NCBI GenBank assembly: GCA_963722575.1
Contig: CAVRNR010000022.1
Coordinates: 496,001-560,000, forward strand
Source: Fen-178 sp963722575
Lineage (GTDB): Bacteria; Acidobacteriota; Terriglobia; Bryobacterales; Bryobacteraceae
Reading direction: 5' to 3'
DNA length: 64,000 bases
The notes beneath the pieces were generated by a model that had not been told where the DNA came from, searched no databases, and saw only the letters and a program-made list of their open reading frames with translations. Positions within the stretch are counted from its first letter, which is position 1, and every line of letters starts with the position of its first letter. This document shows, in pieces, positions 50,836 through 58,159 of this stretch. Made by a program: the position numbers and the translations under genes.

Positions 50836-52383
50836 CTACAGCAGCACCCCGTTGTCCGGGTTGCGGGTTTCGCCGGGGCTTGTCACCAATATCGCCGGCT
50901 GCCCCTTGATGACGCACTTATTAGTGCAAATGCCGCATCCTATACAAAGTTCCAGATTGACGCGCGGCTGCTTCACAGTGACCTTCTCTCCCTGGTCCGT
51001 GGTGACCTGCGCTTCTTCCAACCAGATGGCTTTCTTGGGCGTCGGGCAATACTCTTCGCAAACGATGCACGTCCGCGCGCTGGCGTACGGCAGGCACCGG
51101 TTGCGGTCGATATACGCCAGGCCGATCTTGATCTTCTGCTTCTCATCCACGGTAAGTAGCCGGATGGCGCCGGTGGGGCAGACCTCGGTACACAACGTGC
51201 ATTCGTACTCGCAGTAGCCGATGGTCATCTTCATGACCGGCGACCACATGCCCTCCAGGCCGGCTTCAAGCGCCGCGGGATGGATGCCGTTGGTCGGGCA
51301 CACCTTCATGCACTCGCCGCAGCGGATGCACTTAGCGAGGAATTCCTCTTCGGCCAGCGCCCCGGGTGGACGCACCAGCTCGGGGTTGTAGGAGCGCTTA
51401 TCGGCCAGCGGATGCGTGCGGAACAGGAACGCCGCCCCGACGCCGGCTGCGCCCGAGGCCAGCAACTGGCGGCGGCCGAGGTTCAGCCGCGAGTCCTTCG
51501 GCGGTTTCAGAAAGTTGGTTCCCAGACTGAAGGTGACGGCCCGCGAGGGGCAATCCGACTCACAGTTGAAACAGTAGAAGCACTCCGCCGGCTTCCATTC
51601 GAGGGTGTCCGGCAGGTTGGCGCCGCCCTGGCAATCGGCCAGGCACAGGCGGCAATTGTCGCAGGCGTCCGGGCTCTTATGGAGCCGCACCAGCGGGTTC
51701 TTACCGACGATCCCGAGCAGCGCTCCGAGCGGACAAATATACCGGCACCAGAAGCGCGCCCGGTAGAAGTTGAGGGCGATCACAATGCCGAACAGCACCC
51801 CAATCAGGACGTTTCCGAAGTAGTGCGGCTGCACAACGGCGAGCAAGTGCCGGCGCAGAGAGTCGTTGACCAGAATCGAGTCCGCGGCGCTGTTCAGTGC
51901 CGGGTACACGGCCACCGCCATTCCGCGGAAGAAGAAGCAAAGCGGGTCGAGCCAGCCCACCACGTTGACGCCCAGCAGCGCACCCGCCAGAAACACCACC
52001 AGCACGTAGTACTTCACCTTCTGCCAGCGGCCATAGCCGCCGGTGTCGAGCCTGGCCTTCACCGTGCCACCGCGCAGGCTCGAGAACAGGTGGTGCACAG
52101 TGCCGAAGGGGCAAATCCATCCGCAGAACCAGCGGCCGAACAGGAAGGTGACGGCCACGGTCGCCACTGAAAGCAGCATGCCCGCGGCCAGCGCGTGCGA
52201 GGCCAGCCAGTCCATCAGCATCACCAGCGGATCGAGCTGGAAGAAGAACTTTACCCCGCCGCCCACGCGGTTGATGGGGTGATACACGGTTTCCAGAAAG
52301 AGGTAGAGAAACAGCAGCAGGAACGCGGTCTGGACGGCGCGGCGGAGCCACACCAGCGTCGTCGTTCGCGTTTTGCGAGCCAT
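50836..52383 (-). CDS. NapH/NapG-like membrane polyferredoxin
   Basis: A 515-residue protein with an N-terminal membrane domain (about five helices) holding CGWICPFGTVHH and CRYICPLGALLG, as in NapH/RnfD-type 4Fe-4S membrane proteins, then several 4Fe-4S motifs: CDNCRLCLADC, CFYCFNCESDCP, a twin-arginine-like RRQLLASGAAG stretch and NapG-like CIRCGECMKVCP, CTLCTEVCP, CIVCEEYCP and CIGCGICTNKCV. It appears to be a fusion of NapH-like and NapG-like modules for electron transfer from quinol. It is the third gene of an operon and starts directly after the TAG of the DUF362 gene. Confidence 0.9.
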   Translation of the reverse strand: MARKTRTTTLVWLRRAVQTAFLLLFLYLFLETVYHPINRVGGGVKFFFQLDPLVMLMDWLASHALAAGMLLSVATVAVTFLFGRWFCGWICPFGTVHHLFSSLRGGTVKARLDTGGYGRWQKVKYYVLVVFLAGALLGVNVVGWLDPLCFFFRGMAVAVYPALNSAADSILVNDSLRRHLLAVVQPHYFGNVLIGVLFGIVIALNFYRARFWCRYICPLGALLGIVGKNPLVRLHKSPDACDNCRLCLADCQGGANLPDTLEWKPAECFYCFNCESDCPSRAVTFSLGTNFLKPPKDSRLNLGRRQLLASGAAGVGAAFLFRTHPLADKRSYNPELVRPPGALAEEEFLAKCIRCGECMKVCPTNGIHPAALEAGLEGMWSPVMKMTIGYCEYECTLCTEVCPTGAIRLLTVDEKQKIKIGLAYIDRNRCLPYASARTCIVCEEYCPTPKKAIWLEEAQVTTDQGEKVTVKQPRVNLELCIGCGICTNKCVIKGQPAILVTSPGETRNPDNGVLL

Positions 52384-53283
52384 CTAAACCTCCACGCGCG
52401 CCGGCGAGAGCGCCGCGTAATTCATGTTCCCGAGGCCGCGGGCGTGGCCTTCCACCACGTAGCCGATCTCCTGCGGCCGCAGGCCCAGCAGCGTGGCGCC
52501 AAAGGCATCCACCGCCACCTGGTCCACGCCCGCCACGATGGTGTCGCGGCGTTTCACGTCGGCCAGGTTGCCGCCCTCCGGGCCGTTGGCCACCAGCACG
52601 CGCACCGCGTCGAGCACCACCAGTTGCGGCCGGATGAAGCCGGCCAGGTCCGCGACGGTATTATCGATGTCCTGGTGGAAGCGATTGCGCGCGCCGCCGG
52701 CCACGCCCATCAGGTTCTTCATCCCCAGGACGGCTTTGGTGAGGCTGTGCTGCTTGACGATCCCCACGTTGATGACGCGGTCGGCCTCCACCACATCCCG
52801 ATAGATTTCCCACTCCTTGAGGACATGAGCGCCCGTGATGGCCATCTTGCGGAACTTTCGTTCATCCATGAAATAGCACTGCGCGCCGGCCTTTTCGGCG
52901 GCGCTCTGGATGCCGCTGCGTGGAAAAGTGCGCTGCGCCGAGTTGCAGGGGTTGTCGCTGACCGCGACCTTCTTCGCGCCGGCTTGAAAGCACATTTCGA
53001 CGAGCGCGGCGACCACGTCGGGGTTGGTGCAAGCCGCCTGTTCGGGGCGGCGGTCCCAGGCGATGTTAGGCTTCACCCACACCACGTTGCCCTTGGAAAC
53101 GAAACGCCCCATGCCGCCCAGCGCGTCGATGGCGCCGCGCGTCAGCCGCCGGGCCTCTTCCGCAATGCCATCGGGCGCGGCAGGCGATGACTTGTAGTGG
53201 GCAATGCTCAGTGCGGGCGCCGCCGCCGGCAGAAGCGCGGGCGCAAGCAGCGCTATGAACTCTCTCCGGCCCAGTTCCATCAT
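52384..53283 (-). CDS. DUF362 domain protein
   Basis: A 299-residue exported protein with an RR-containing leader (MMELGRREFIALLAPALLPAAAPA). The DUF362 core is seen in NVVWVKPNIAWDRRPEQAACTNPDVVAALVEMCFQAGAKKVAVSDNP and in INVGIVKQHSLTKAVLGMKNLMGVAGG. The ATG overlaps the TGA of the upstream DUF6599 gene by four bases, and its own TAG abuts the ATG of the polyferredoxin. The three form one operon. It is likely a partner of the iron-sulfur protein, reaction unknown. Confidence 0.88.
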   Translation of the reverse strand: MMELGRREFIALLAPALLPAAAPALSIAHYKSSPAAPDGIAEEARRLTRGAIDALGGMGRFVSKGNVVWVKPNIAWDRRPEQAACTNPDVVAALVEMCFQAGAKKVAVSDNPCNSAQRTFPRSGIQSAAEKAGAQCYFMDERKFRKMAITGAHVLKEWEIYRDVVEADRVINVGIVKQHSLTKAVLGMKNLMGVAGGARNRFHQDIDNTVADLAGFIRPQLVVLDAVRVLVANGPEGGNLADVKRRDTIVAGVDQVAVDAFGATLLGLRPQEIGYVVEGHARGLGNMNYAALSPARVEV

Positions 53284-54068
53284 GGCTTCACCTTGTCCAG
53301 AAAAGCGGCCGCGCCCGCCGGCGCATGGAGACAAAGCACGGCCAGGCGTCCGCGCGCGAAGAAGATGACTTCACCGCCCGAGTGGGAGTAATATTGGCGG
53401 AGCTTTTCTACTCTCTGGTTGGCCTCGCGGGCATCCGCCGCCAGCGAGATCACCAGAGTGGTCGCCTGCCCATCGAAGTGGTAAGAGGCTGTCAGCGCAG
53501 GCGACAGGAAGTCGTGCCCGGCCGGAGCGCCGACCACGTATTTCTCAGACCGCGCCACGCGGTTCTCGCGGGGAAGCATGTCGAGCAGGCCCGGCAGTGA
53601 CCGGTCCCCACCGATGCTCCTCGAGATCGCGCGCGCGAAGGTATCGAGCGCCGGCGACGCCCCGCCGCCGAACGCGGAGAGCCTGACGTAGTAGCGGCCC
53701 TGAAGAAAGTTGAGCGTCGATTCGCTGCTGTAACCCTCCGCCCCGATGTCAATGAAGTGATATTCGGGAGAGCGCTCGGCCGAGTACATGCCGAAAGCCT
53801 GGAGAGGGCTGCCCATATCGAATACGTCCACCGTCATGTCGACGCCCGCCCGCTTATACTCGCGATGCGCCATGGCCACCAGCCCGTACTTGAGATAGAT
53901 ATCGGCGCCGCCGTCCATGTACCGGTAGAGGCCGGACGAGTAGAAGCGCGCCGCGTCCCCGCCCTTGGGAAGCAGCGCGGCGAGCCGCGTCTTCACTTCG
54001 GCCGGAATGGGAGCCTGTTGCGCCCAGAGTGCAACCGCCAGAAACAGACAGGCAATGGGTCCGCGCAT
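53280..54068 (-). CDS. DUF6599-like exported protein
   Basis: A 262-residue protein with signal peptide MRGPIACLFLAVALWAQQ. The body has KGGDAARFYSSGLYRYMDGGADIYLKYGLVAMAHREY, DMTVDVFDMGSPLQAFGMYSAERSPEYHFIDIGAEGYSSESTLNFLQGRYYVRLSAF; this Y-x-GGA-x-L-x-Y-G and AFGMYS-ERSP pattern is that of the DUF6599 group, often found with DUF362 and polyferredoxin genes. It is first in the operon. Function unknown. Confidence 0.83.
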   Translation of the reverse strand: MRGPIACLFLAVALWAQQAPIPAEVKTRLAALLPKGGDAARFYSSGLYRYMDGGADIYLKYGLVAMAHREYKRAGVDMTVDVFDMGSPLQAFGMYSAERSPEYHFIDIGAEGYSSESTLNFLQGRYYVRLSAFGGGASPALDTFARAISRSIGGDRSLPGLLDMLPRENRVARSEKYVVGAPAGHDFLSPALTASYHFDGQATTLVISLAADAREANQRVEKLRQYYSHSGGEVIFFARGRLAVLCLHAPAGAAAFLDKVKP

Positions 54069-54194
54069 TGGTGTTGCTCCAAGACCCCAAAAGACTCTCC
54101 AATTTCATACTATCATGTAGCGTCGGCGGTCTTGCCGGTTGCCAGTCCAGTAAGCGCGCCGTAACCGAATTAGAATGGTTGGGGGGATATTCTC

Positions 54195-55631
54195 ATGCAG
54201 CACTACCACAATTTCATCGACGGCAAATTCGTTCCTTCGAGCGGCGCGGATCGCATCGAAGTGACCAACCCTTCCACGGGTCGGACGATCTGCACCGTGC
54301 CGGATAGCAACCGGGCCGATGTGGACGCGGCCATCGCGGCGGCGGAAGCGGCCCAAAGCGGCTGGGCCAAACGGCCGGCCATCGAACGCGCCAAGGCGTT
54401 GCGCGCGATTGCCGCCAAGATCCGCGAACACGTCGAACCGCTCGCCCGCGTGATCGCCGAAGAGCAGGGCAAGGTGCTCGGCTTGGCCCGCGTCGAAGTC
54501 GTCTTCACCGCCGACTACATGGATTACATGGCCGAATGGGCGCGCCGCATCGAGGGAGAGATTCTCGAAAGCGATCGCCCCGGCGAGACCATCTTCCTGT
54601 TTCGCCCGCCCATCGGTGTGATCGGCGGCATCCTCCCCTGGAATTTCCCGTTCTTTCTGATCGCACGCAAGGTTGCCCCAGCCCTTGTCACTGGCAACAC
54701 CATCGTGATCAAGCCCAGCAGGGAAACACCCCACAACGCCGTCAAGTTTTGCGAACTGGTGGCGGAAACGGACCTGCCCCCGGGCGTCATCAACATCGTC
54801 CACGGCCGCGGTTCCTCCGTCGGCTTGGCCCTTGCCTCCGACCCGCGCATTGGCATGGTCAGCTTAACGGGCAGTGTCGAGACGGGCTCCGCCATCATGG
54901 CGGCGGCTGCCCCCAACATCACGAAGGTGAGCCTCGAGCTAGGCGGAAAGGCCCCCGCCATCGTCATGGCCGATGCCGATATGGCGCTCGCCGTCGAAGC
55001 CGTCAAGGCTTCCCGCGTCATCAACAGCGGCCAGGTCTGCAACTGCGCCGAGCGCGTGTACGTCCAGCGCGGCGTCGCCGACGAGTTCGTGGACAAGCTG
55101 ACCGCGGCCATGAAGGCCACTCGCTTCGGCGACCCGCTGGCCGATGAATCCGTCGACTACGGCCCGCTCATCAACCAGGCAGGCTTCCGGAAAGTTGATG
55201 CGCTGGTGCGCGGCGCGGTGGCGGCCGGCGCCACCCTCACCACCGGAGGCGGGCGCGGCGAGGGCGAGGGCGGCTACTTCTACCAGCCCACGGTGCTCGC
55301 CGGGTGCCGCCAGGAAATGGAGGTTATCCAACGCGAGATCTTCGGTCCGGTGATTCCGGTTGTGACCTTCACCGACCTGGACGAAGCCATTGCCTGCGCC
55401 AACGATTCCGACTTCGGGCTGACCTCATCCATTTATACGCGCGACCTCGACGTGGCCCTCAGGGCCTGCCGGGAGATCCGTTTCGGCGAGACGTATATCA
55501 ACCGCGAGAACTTCGAAGCCATGCAGGGCTTCCACGCCGGCTGGCGCAAGAGCGGCATCGGCGGCGCGGATGGCAAACACGGCCTGTATGAGTTCACGCA
55601 GACCCATGTCGTCTACATCCAACGGCGTTAG
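54195..55631 (+). CDS. aldA: Lactaldehyde / glycolaldehyde-type aldehyde dehydrogenase
   Basis: A 478-residue NAD-dependent aldehyde dehydrogenase very close in sequence to E. coli AldA as I recall it, with shared strings EVVFTADYMDYMAEWARR, GILPWNFPFFLIARK, NTIVIKPS, and ETYINRENFEAMQGFHAGWRKSGIGGADGKHG. The catalytic cysteine is in INSGQVCNCAERVYVQ and the glutamate in LELGGKAPAIVM. AldA oxidises L-lactaldehyde and glycolaldehyde. A GGGGGAT ribosome site precedes the ATG. No fucose or rhamnose genes are adjacent. Confidence 0.92.
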   Translation: MQHYHNFIDGKFVPSSGADRIEVTNPSTGRTICTVPDSNRADVDAAIAAAEAAQSGWAKRPAIERAKALRAIAAKIREHVEPLARVIAEEQGKVLGLARVEVVFTADYMDYMAEWARRIEGEILESDRPGETIFLFRPPIGVIGGILPWNFPFFLIARKVAPALVTGNTIVIKPSRETPHNAVKFCELVAETDLPPGVINIVHGRGSSVGLALASDPRIGMVSLTGSVETGSAIMAAAAPNITKVSLELGGKAPAIVMADADMALAVEAVKASRVINSGQVCNCAERVYVQRGVADEFVDKLTAAMKATRFGDPLADESVDYGPLINQAGFRKVDALVRGAVAAGATLTTGGGRGEGEGGYFYQPTVLAGCRQEMEVIQREIFGPVIPVVTFTDLDEAIACANDSDFGLTSSIYTRDLDVALRACREIRFGETYINRENFEAMQGFHAGWRKSGIGGADGKHGLYEFTQTHVVYIQRR

Positions 55632-55646
55632 CCGGCGAATCCCGCC

Positions 55647-55716
55647 TTACCACCGCTGATGCGCGCCCGCGCGGATCTTGGCGTCATAGATGCCGCGGAT
55701 GGCTTCCATGGCTTGA
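55647..55716 (-). pseudogene. Truncated copy of the aldo/keto reductase 3' end
   Basis: This 70-base stretch is a near-identical copy of 56506-56575, the 3' end of the aldo/keto reductase gene. Read leftward it encodes MEAIRGIYDAKIRAGAHQRW and a TAA, against MEAIRGIYDAKIRAAVHQRW in the intact gene. The other 300 codons are absent; the sequence changes abruptly at 55716 into a different decayed gene. Confidence 0.88.
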
Positions 55717-55840
55717 TGTCGAGTTCCCGCAGTGCTTTCGGAACCGTGTCATCGCCGACATGGGAGGAGTTCCGGTCAACCTGATCGGCATGGAGGATCT
55801 GAGAGCCAAGAAGTCTTCCATGGCTCCCTTGACCCAGTAA
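55715..55840 (+). pseudogene. Remnant of a nucleotidyltransferase-like gene
   Basis: On the plus strand this short frame encodes DVEFPQCFRNRVIADMGGVPVNLIGMEDLRAKK, resembling the end of nucleotidyltransferase-like (DUF6036/AbiEii-type) proteins where a V-x-F/LIG-x-EDL-x-NK motif is conserved. There is no start and only about 41 codons, ending in a TAA inside the operator before HicA. Assignment to the family is tentative. Confidence 0.4.
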
Positions 55841-55855
55841 GCAAACATGCTTACT
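55836..55855 (+). promoter_or_regulatory. Operator-like inverted repeat before hicA
   Basis: AGTAAGC (55836-55842), spacer AAACAT and GCTTACT (55849-55855) form a perfect inverted repeat nine bases before the GTG start of hicA. HicB antitoxins with a DNA-binding domain repress their own promoter by binding such sites, so this is a good candidate operator. Confidence 0.65.
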
Positions 55856-55863
55856 ATGGAACT

Positions 55864-56046
55864 GTGACGGCGAGCGAGCTGAAGCGGAAACTCGAAAGGC
55901 TCGGATGCTCGGTGGAAGACGGGACCAAACACTGGATCATCTACTATAGGGGTTGCCGCACCACTGTTCCTCGCCACCCGGCCAAAGAGATTAAGACCCG
56001 CACGTACCACAGTATTCTCAGAGACCTGGGAATGAAAGGAGAGTGA
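55864..56046 (+). CDS. hicA: HicA-family toxin (mRNA interferase)
   Basis: A 60-residue double-stranded-RNA-binding-like toxin from a GTG start: MTASELKRKLERLGCSVEDGTKHWIIYYRG then TTVPRHPAKEIKTRTYHSILRDLGM. The catalytic histidine is in GTKHW, in place of the more common G-SH-x-x-Y. The frame is open upstream, but an ATG in another frame close by meets a stop, and GTG at 55864 fits the family length. Its TGA overlaps the GTG start of hicB (GTGA). Module lies between duplicate AKR ends. Confidence 0.88.
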   Translation: MTASELKRKLERLGCSVEDGTKHWIIYYRGCRTTVPRHPAKEIKTRTYHSILRDLGMKGE

Positions 56047-56498
56047 GCACGCACATGGAATACGCCGCGTTGTTTGAGCCCGCACGAGAGGGCGGGTTTG
56101 TCGTCACCATTCCCGACTTCGGGTGGGGTGTTTCGCAGGGAGACACCGAAGAGGAAGCGCGCGAAATGGCGACCGCCCTGCTGCAAACGCTCGTTCAGGA
56201 ACATATTCGCAAGGGGGAGGCGCTTCCGCGCCCGGCCAAGCGGCGGGGAAGAAAGTACCGGTTTGTCAGTCTGCCCGCGCTCCAAGGCGCCAAGGCTGAA
56301 CTCTATATGGCGTTCCTGGGCTCCGGCATCCGCAAAGCCGAATTGGCCCGCCGGTTGGGCATCCCCAAGACCACCGTGGACCGGCTCTTCAATTTTGAAA
56401 ACCACACACGCCTCGACCAGATGGAAGCGGCTTTTGCGGCTCTCGGGAAGCGCCTCTCGATTGAGGTCGGCGACGCGGCGTACACGCCGGCAGCGTAG
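56043..56498 (+). CDS. hicB: HicB-family antitoxin with C-terminal HTH
   Basis: A 151-residue protein (GTG start at 56043, or ATG at 56055). The N-terminal RNase-H-like HicB fold is seen in MEYAALFEPAREGGFVVTIPDFGWGVSQGDTEEEAREMATALLQTLVQ; the C-terminal half is an HTH (IRKAELARRLGIPKTTVDRLFNFENHTRLDQMEAAFAALGKRLSIEV). It would neutralise HicA and repress the operon through the palindrome at 55836-55855. The overlap GTGA with hicA supports the GTG start. Confidence 0.9.
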   Translation: MSTHMEYAALFEPAREGGFVVTIPDFGWGVSQGDTEEEAREMATALLQTLVQEHIRKGEALPRPAKRRGRKYRFVSLPALQGAKAELYMAFLGSGIRKAELARRLGIPKTTVDRLFNFENHTRLDQMEAAFAALGKRLSIEVGDAAYTPAA

Positions 56499-56505
56499 CC
56501 CTACC

Positions 56506-57489
56506 TCACCACCGCTGATGCACGGCCGCGCGGATCTTGGCGTCATAGATGCCGCGGATGGCTTCCATGGTTTGATCGGGCAGCGGCGGCAGGTCCGATG
56601 CCGCGCAGTTGTCGGCCACCTGCTCGGGGCGCTTGGCGCCCGGGATGGCGCACGTTACGGCGTCGAACATCAGAATCCAGCGCAGAGCGAGCTGCGCCAT
56701 CGTGACCCCCGGCGGCAGCCATTTCCGCAACTCTTCGACGGCTTCCAGCGCGGTCTCGTAATCCACTCCGGAGAAGGTTTCGCCCACGTCGAACGCCTCG
56801 CCATGGCGGTTGAAGTTACGATGATCGTCGGCGGCGAATTGCGAATTGCGCGTGAGCTTGCCGGTGAGCATGCCGCTGGCCAGCGGGACCCGCGCCAGAA
56901 TTCCAACCTGCTTCTTCCTGGCTTGCTCGAAGAACAGGTCGGCGGGCCGGTGGCGGAAACAGTTGAAGACGATCTGCACGGTCTGGACATGGGGAAACTC
57001 GATGGCTTTGAGAGCTTCCTCGACGCGCTCCACGCTCACGCCGTAGTAACGGATCTTGCCCGCTTCCACTAGCTGATCGAGCGCGCCGAACACCTCGGGC
57101 GTGTAGTAGACATCGGTGGGCGGGCAGTGCAACTGCACCAGGTCCAGGCAATCGGTCGCCAGGTTCTTGAGGCTGTCTTCGACGAACGCCGCCAGGTTCT
57201 TGTGATTGTAGCCGCCGGCGGTGTGCGGCTCCAGGCGGCGGCCGGCTTTAGTGGCGACGACGATCTCTTCCTTACGCTGGCGCTTGAGCCGCGCGATGAG
57301 GCGCTCGCTGTGGCCCATGCCGTAGACGTCGGCGGTGTCGATGAAGTTCACGCCGCAATCGATGGCGGCCTCGAGCGCGGCGAGAGATTCGGCGTCATCC
57401 ACGCTGCCCCAGGCGCTGCCAATGGCCCACGCGCCAAAACTGATCTCGGAAACCTGCCAGCCGGTCCGGCCCAGCGTTCGATAGCGCAT
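56506..57489 (-). CDS. Aldo/keto reductase
   Basis: A 327-residue AKR-fold oxidoreductase starting MRYRTLGRTGWQVSEISFGAWAIG. Catalytic residues: Asp and Tyr in NFIDTADVYGMGHSE, Lys in VVATKAGRR and His in LDLVQLHCPPTD. NADPH binding is suggested by the late IPGAKRPEQVADN motif. It is of the YajO/Gcy-like, MocA-type branch. The open frame reaches 57528 through repeat sequence; ATG at 57489 gives the proper start. A duplicate of its 3' end lies at 55647-55716, on the far side of HicAB. Confidence 0.93.
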   Translation of the reverse strand: MRYRTLGRTGWQVSEISFGAWAIGSAWGSVDDAESLAALEAAIDCGVNFIDTADVYGMGHSERLIARLKRQRKEEIVVATKAGRRLEPHTAGGYNHKNLAAFVEDSLKNLATDCLDLVQLHCPPTDVYYTPEVFGALDQLVEAGKIRYYGVSVERVEEALKAIEFPHVQTVQIVFNCFRHRPADLFFEQARKKQVGILARVPLASGMLTGKLTRNSQFAADDHRNFNRHGEAFDVGETFSGVDYETALEAVEELRKWLPPGVTMAQLALRWILMFDAVTCAIPGAKRPEQVADNCAASDLPPLPDQTMEAIRGIYDAKIRAAVHQRW

Positions 57490-57532
57490 CAGTCCCAACT
57501 TACCGCGTTTCAAAACAACGCGGCGCAAGGGC

Positions 57533-57603
57533 GAGGGGGTACCCTCTGGGTCCCTCGCCCCTACAACGGTGCGGTGTAGGGGCCGGGCATGCCCGGCCCC
57601 TAC
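57533..57603. repeat. Dispersed repeat with a 28-base perfect palindrome
   Basis: GGGGTACCCTCTGGGTCC with flanking GGGCGAGG / CCTCGCCC arms (about 57527-57561) is followed at 57576-57603 by a perfect 28-base palindrome starting GTAGGGGCCGGGCA. The palindrome contains the stop codon of the DinB gene (TAG, 57602-57600), so it acts as the 3' end of that gene and probably as its terminator. Confidence 0.85.
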
Positions 57604-58100
57604 GCGAAGGGGTTTTCGTCGGCGCTGGGGCCGTAGATGGAGGGCACGGGCACATTCAGCAGGCGCAGGTAGACGGTGAGCTGGCCGCGGTGGTGGTAGA
57701 GATGGTTGAGCAGAATCGAGCGGTACACGCCGATGCGAGGCACGGTCATTATAGGGTGGCCGCCCATATTAAAGGACCAGTCCTTCATCATGGCGGCGTC
57801 GCCGGTGGCGGCCAGGTCGGCCTTCGCCTGGGCTACGCTTGCATCGAAGGCGGCGAGGATGGCGGCCGTACTTTCCAGTGCGGGCGGTTCGGAGAATTTC
57901 TCCACGTCAAAGCTGTCAAGCCTGGCCATGCCGGACATATTGCCGGGTATGGTGGCGACGTGTTGGGCGAGCCGGCCCAGGGTCATGGACTTGACGTGCG
58001 GTTTCCAGGTGAGCTTGTCGTCGGGAACGCGCTCCAGCACCCTGCGCGTGGTCTTGGCTTCCCGTTCGAGTTCCGAAATGAGCATATCGGCGATGGGCAT
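57600..58100 (-). CDS. DinB family protein
   Basis: A 166-residue four-helix-bundle protein with the DinB pattern RRVLERVPDDKLTWKPHVKSMTLGRLAQHVATIPG and a C-terminal LLNHLYHHRGQLTVYLRLLNVPVPSIYGPSADE. The three metal-binding histidines are seen in AQHVA and NHLYHHRGQ. DinB/YfiT-like enzymes are often thiol-dependent transferases or hydrolases; the reaction is unknown here. The stop codon lies within a palindromic repeat. Confidence 0.93.
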   Translation of the reverse strand: MPIADMLISELEREAKTTRRVLERVPDDKLTWKPHVKSMTLGRLAQHVATIPGNMSGMARLDSFDVEKFSEPPALESTAAILAAFDASVAQAKADLAATGDAAMMKDWSFNMGGHPIMTVPRIGVYRSILLNHLYHHRGQLTVYLRLLNVPVPSIYGPSADENPFA

Positions 58101-58159
58101 GAGTGAACACTCCTTCCGAAAATGATATCAAACCGGCCGCCATGCTAACTTGAGAATTC

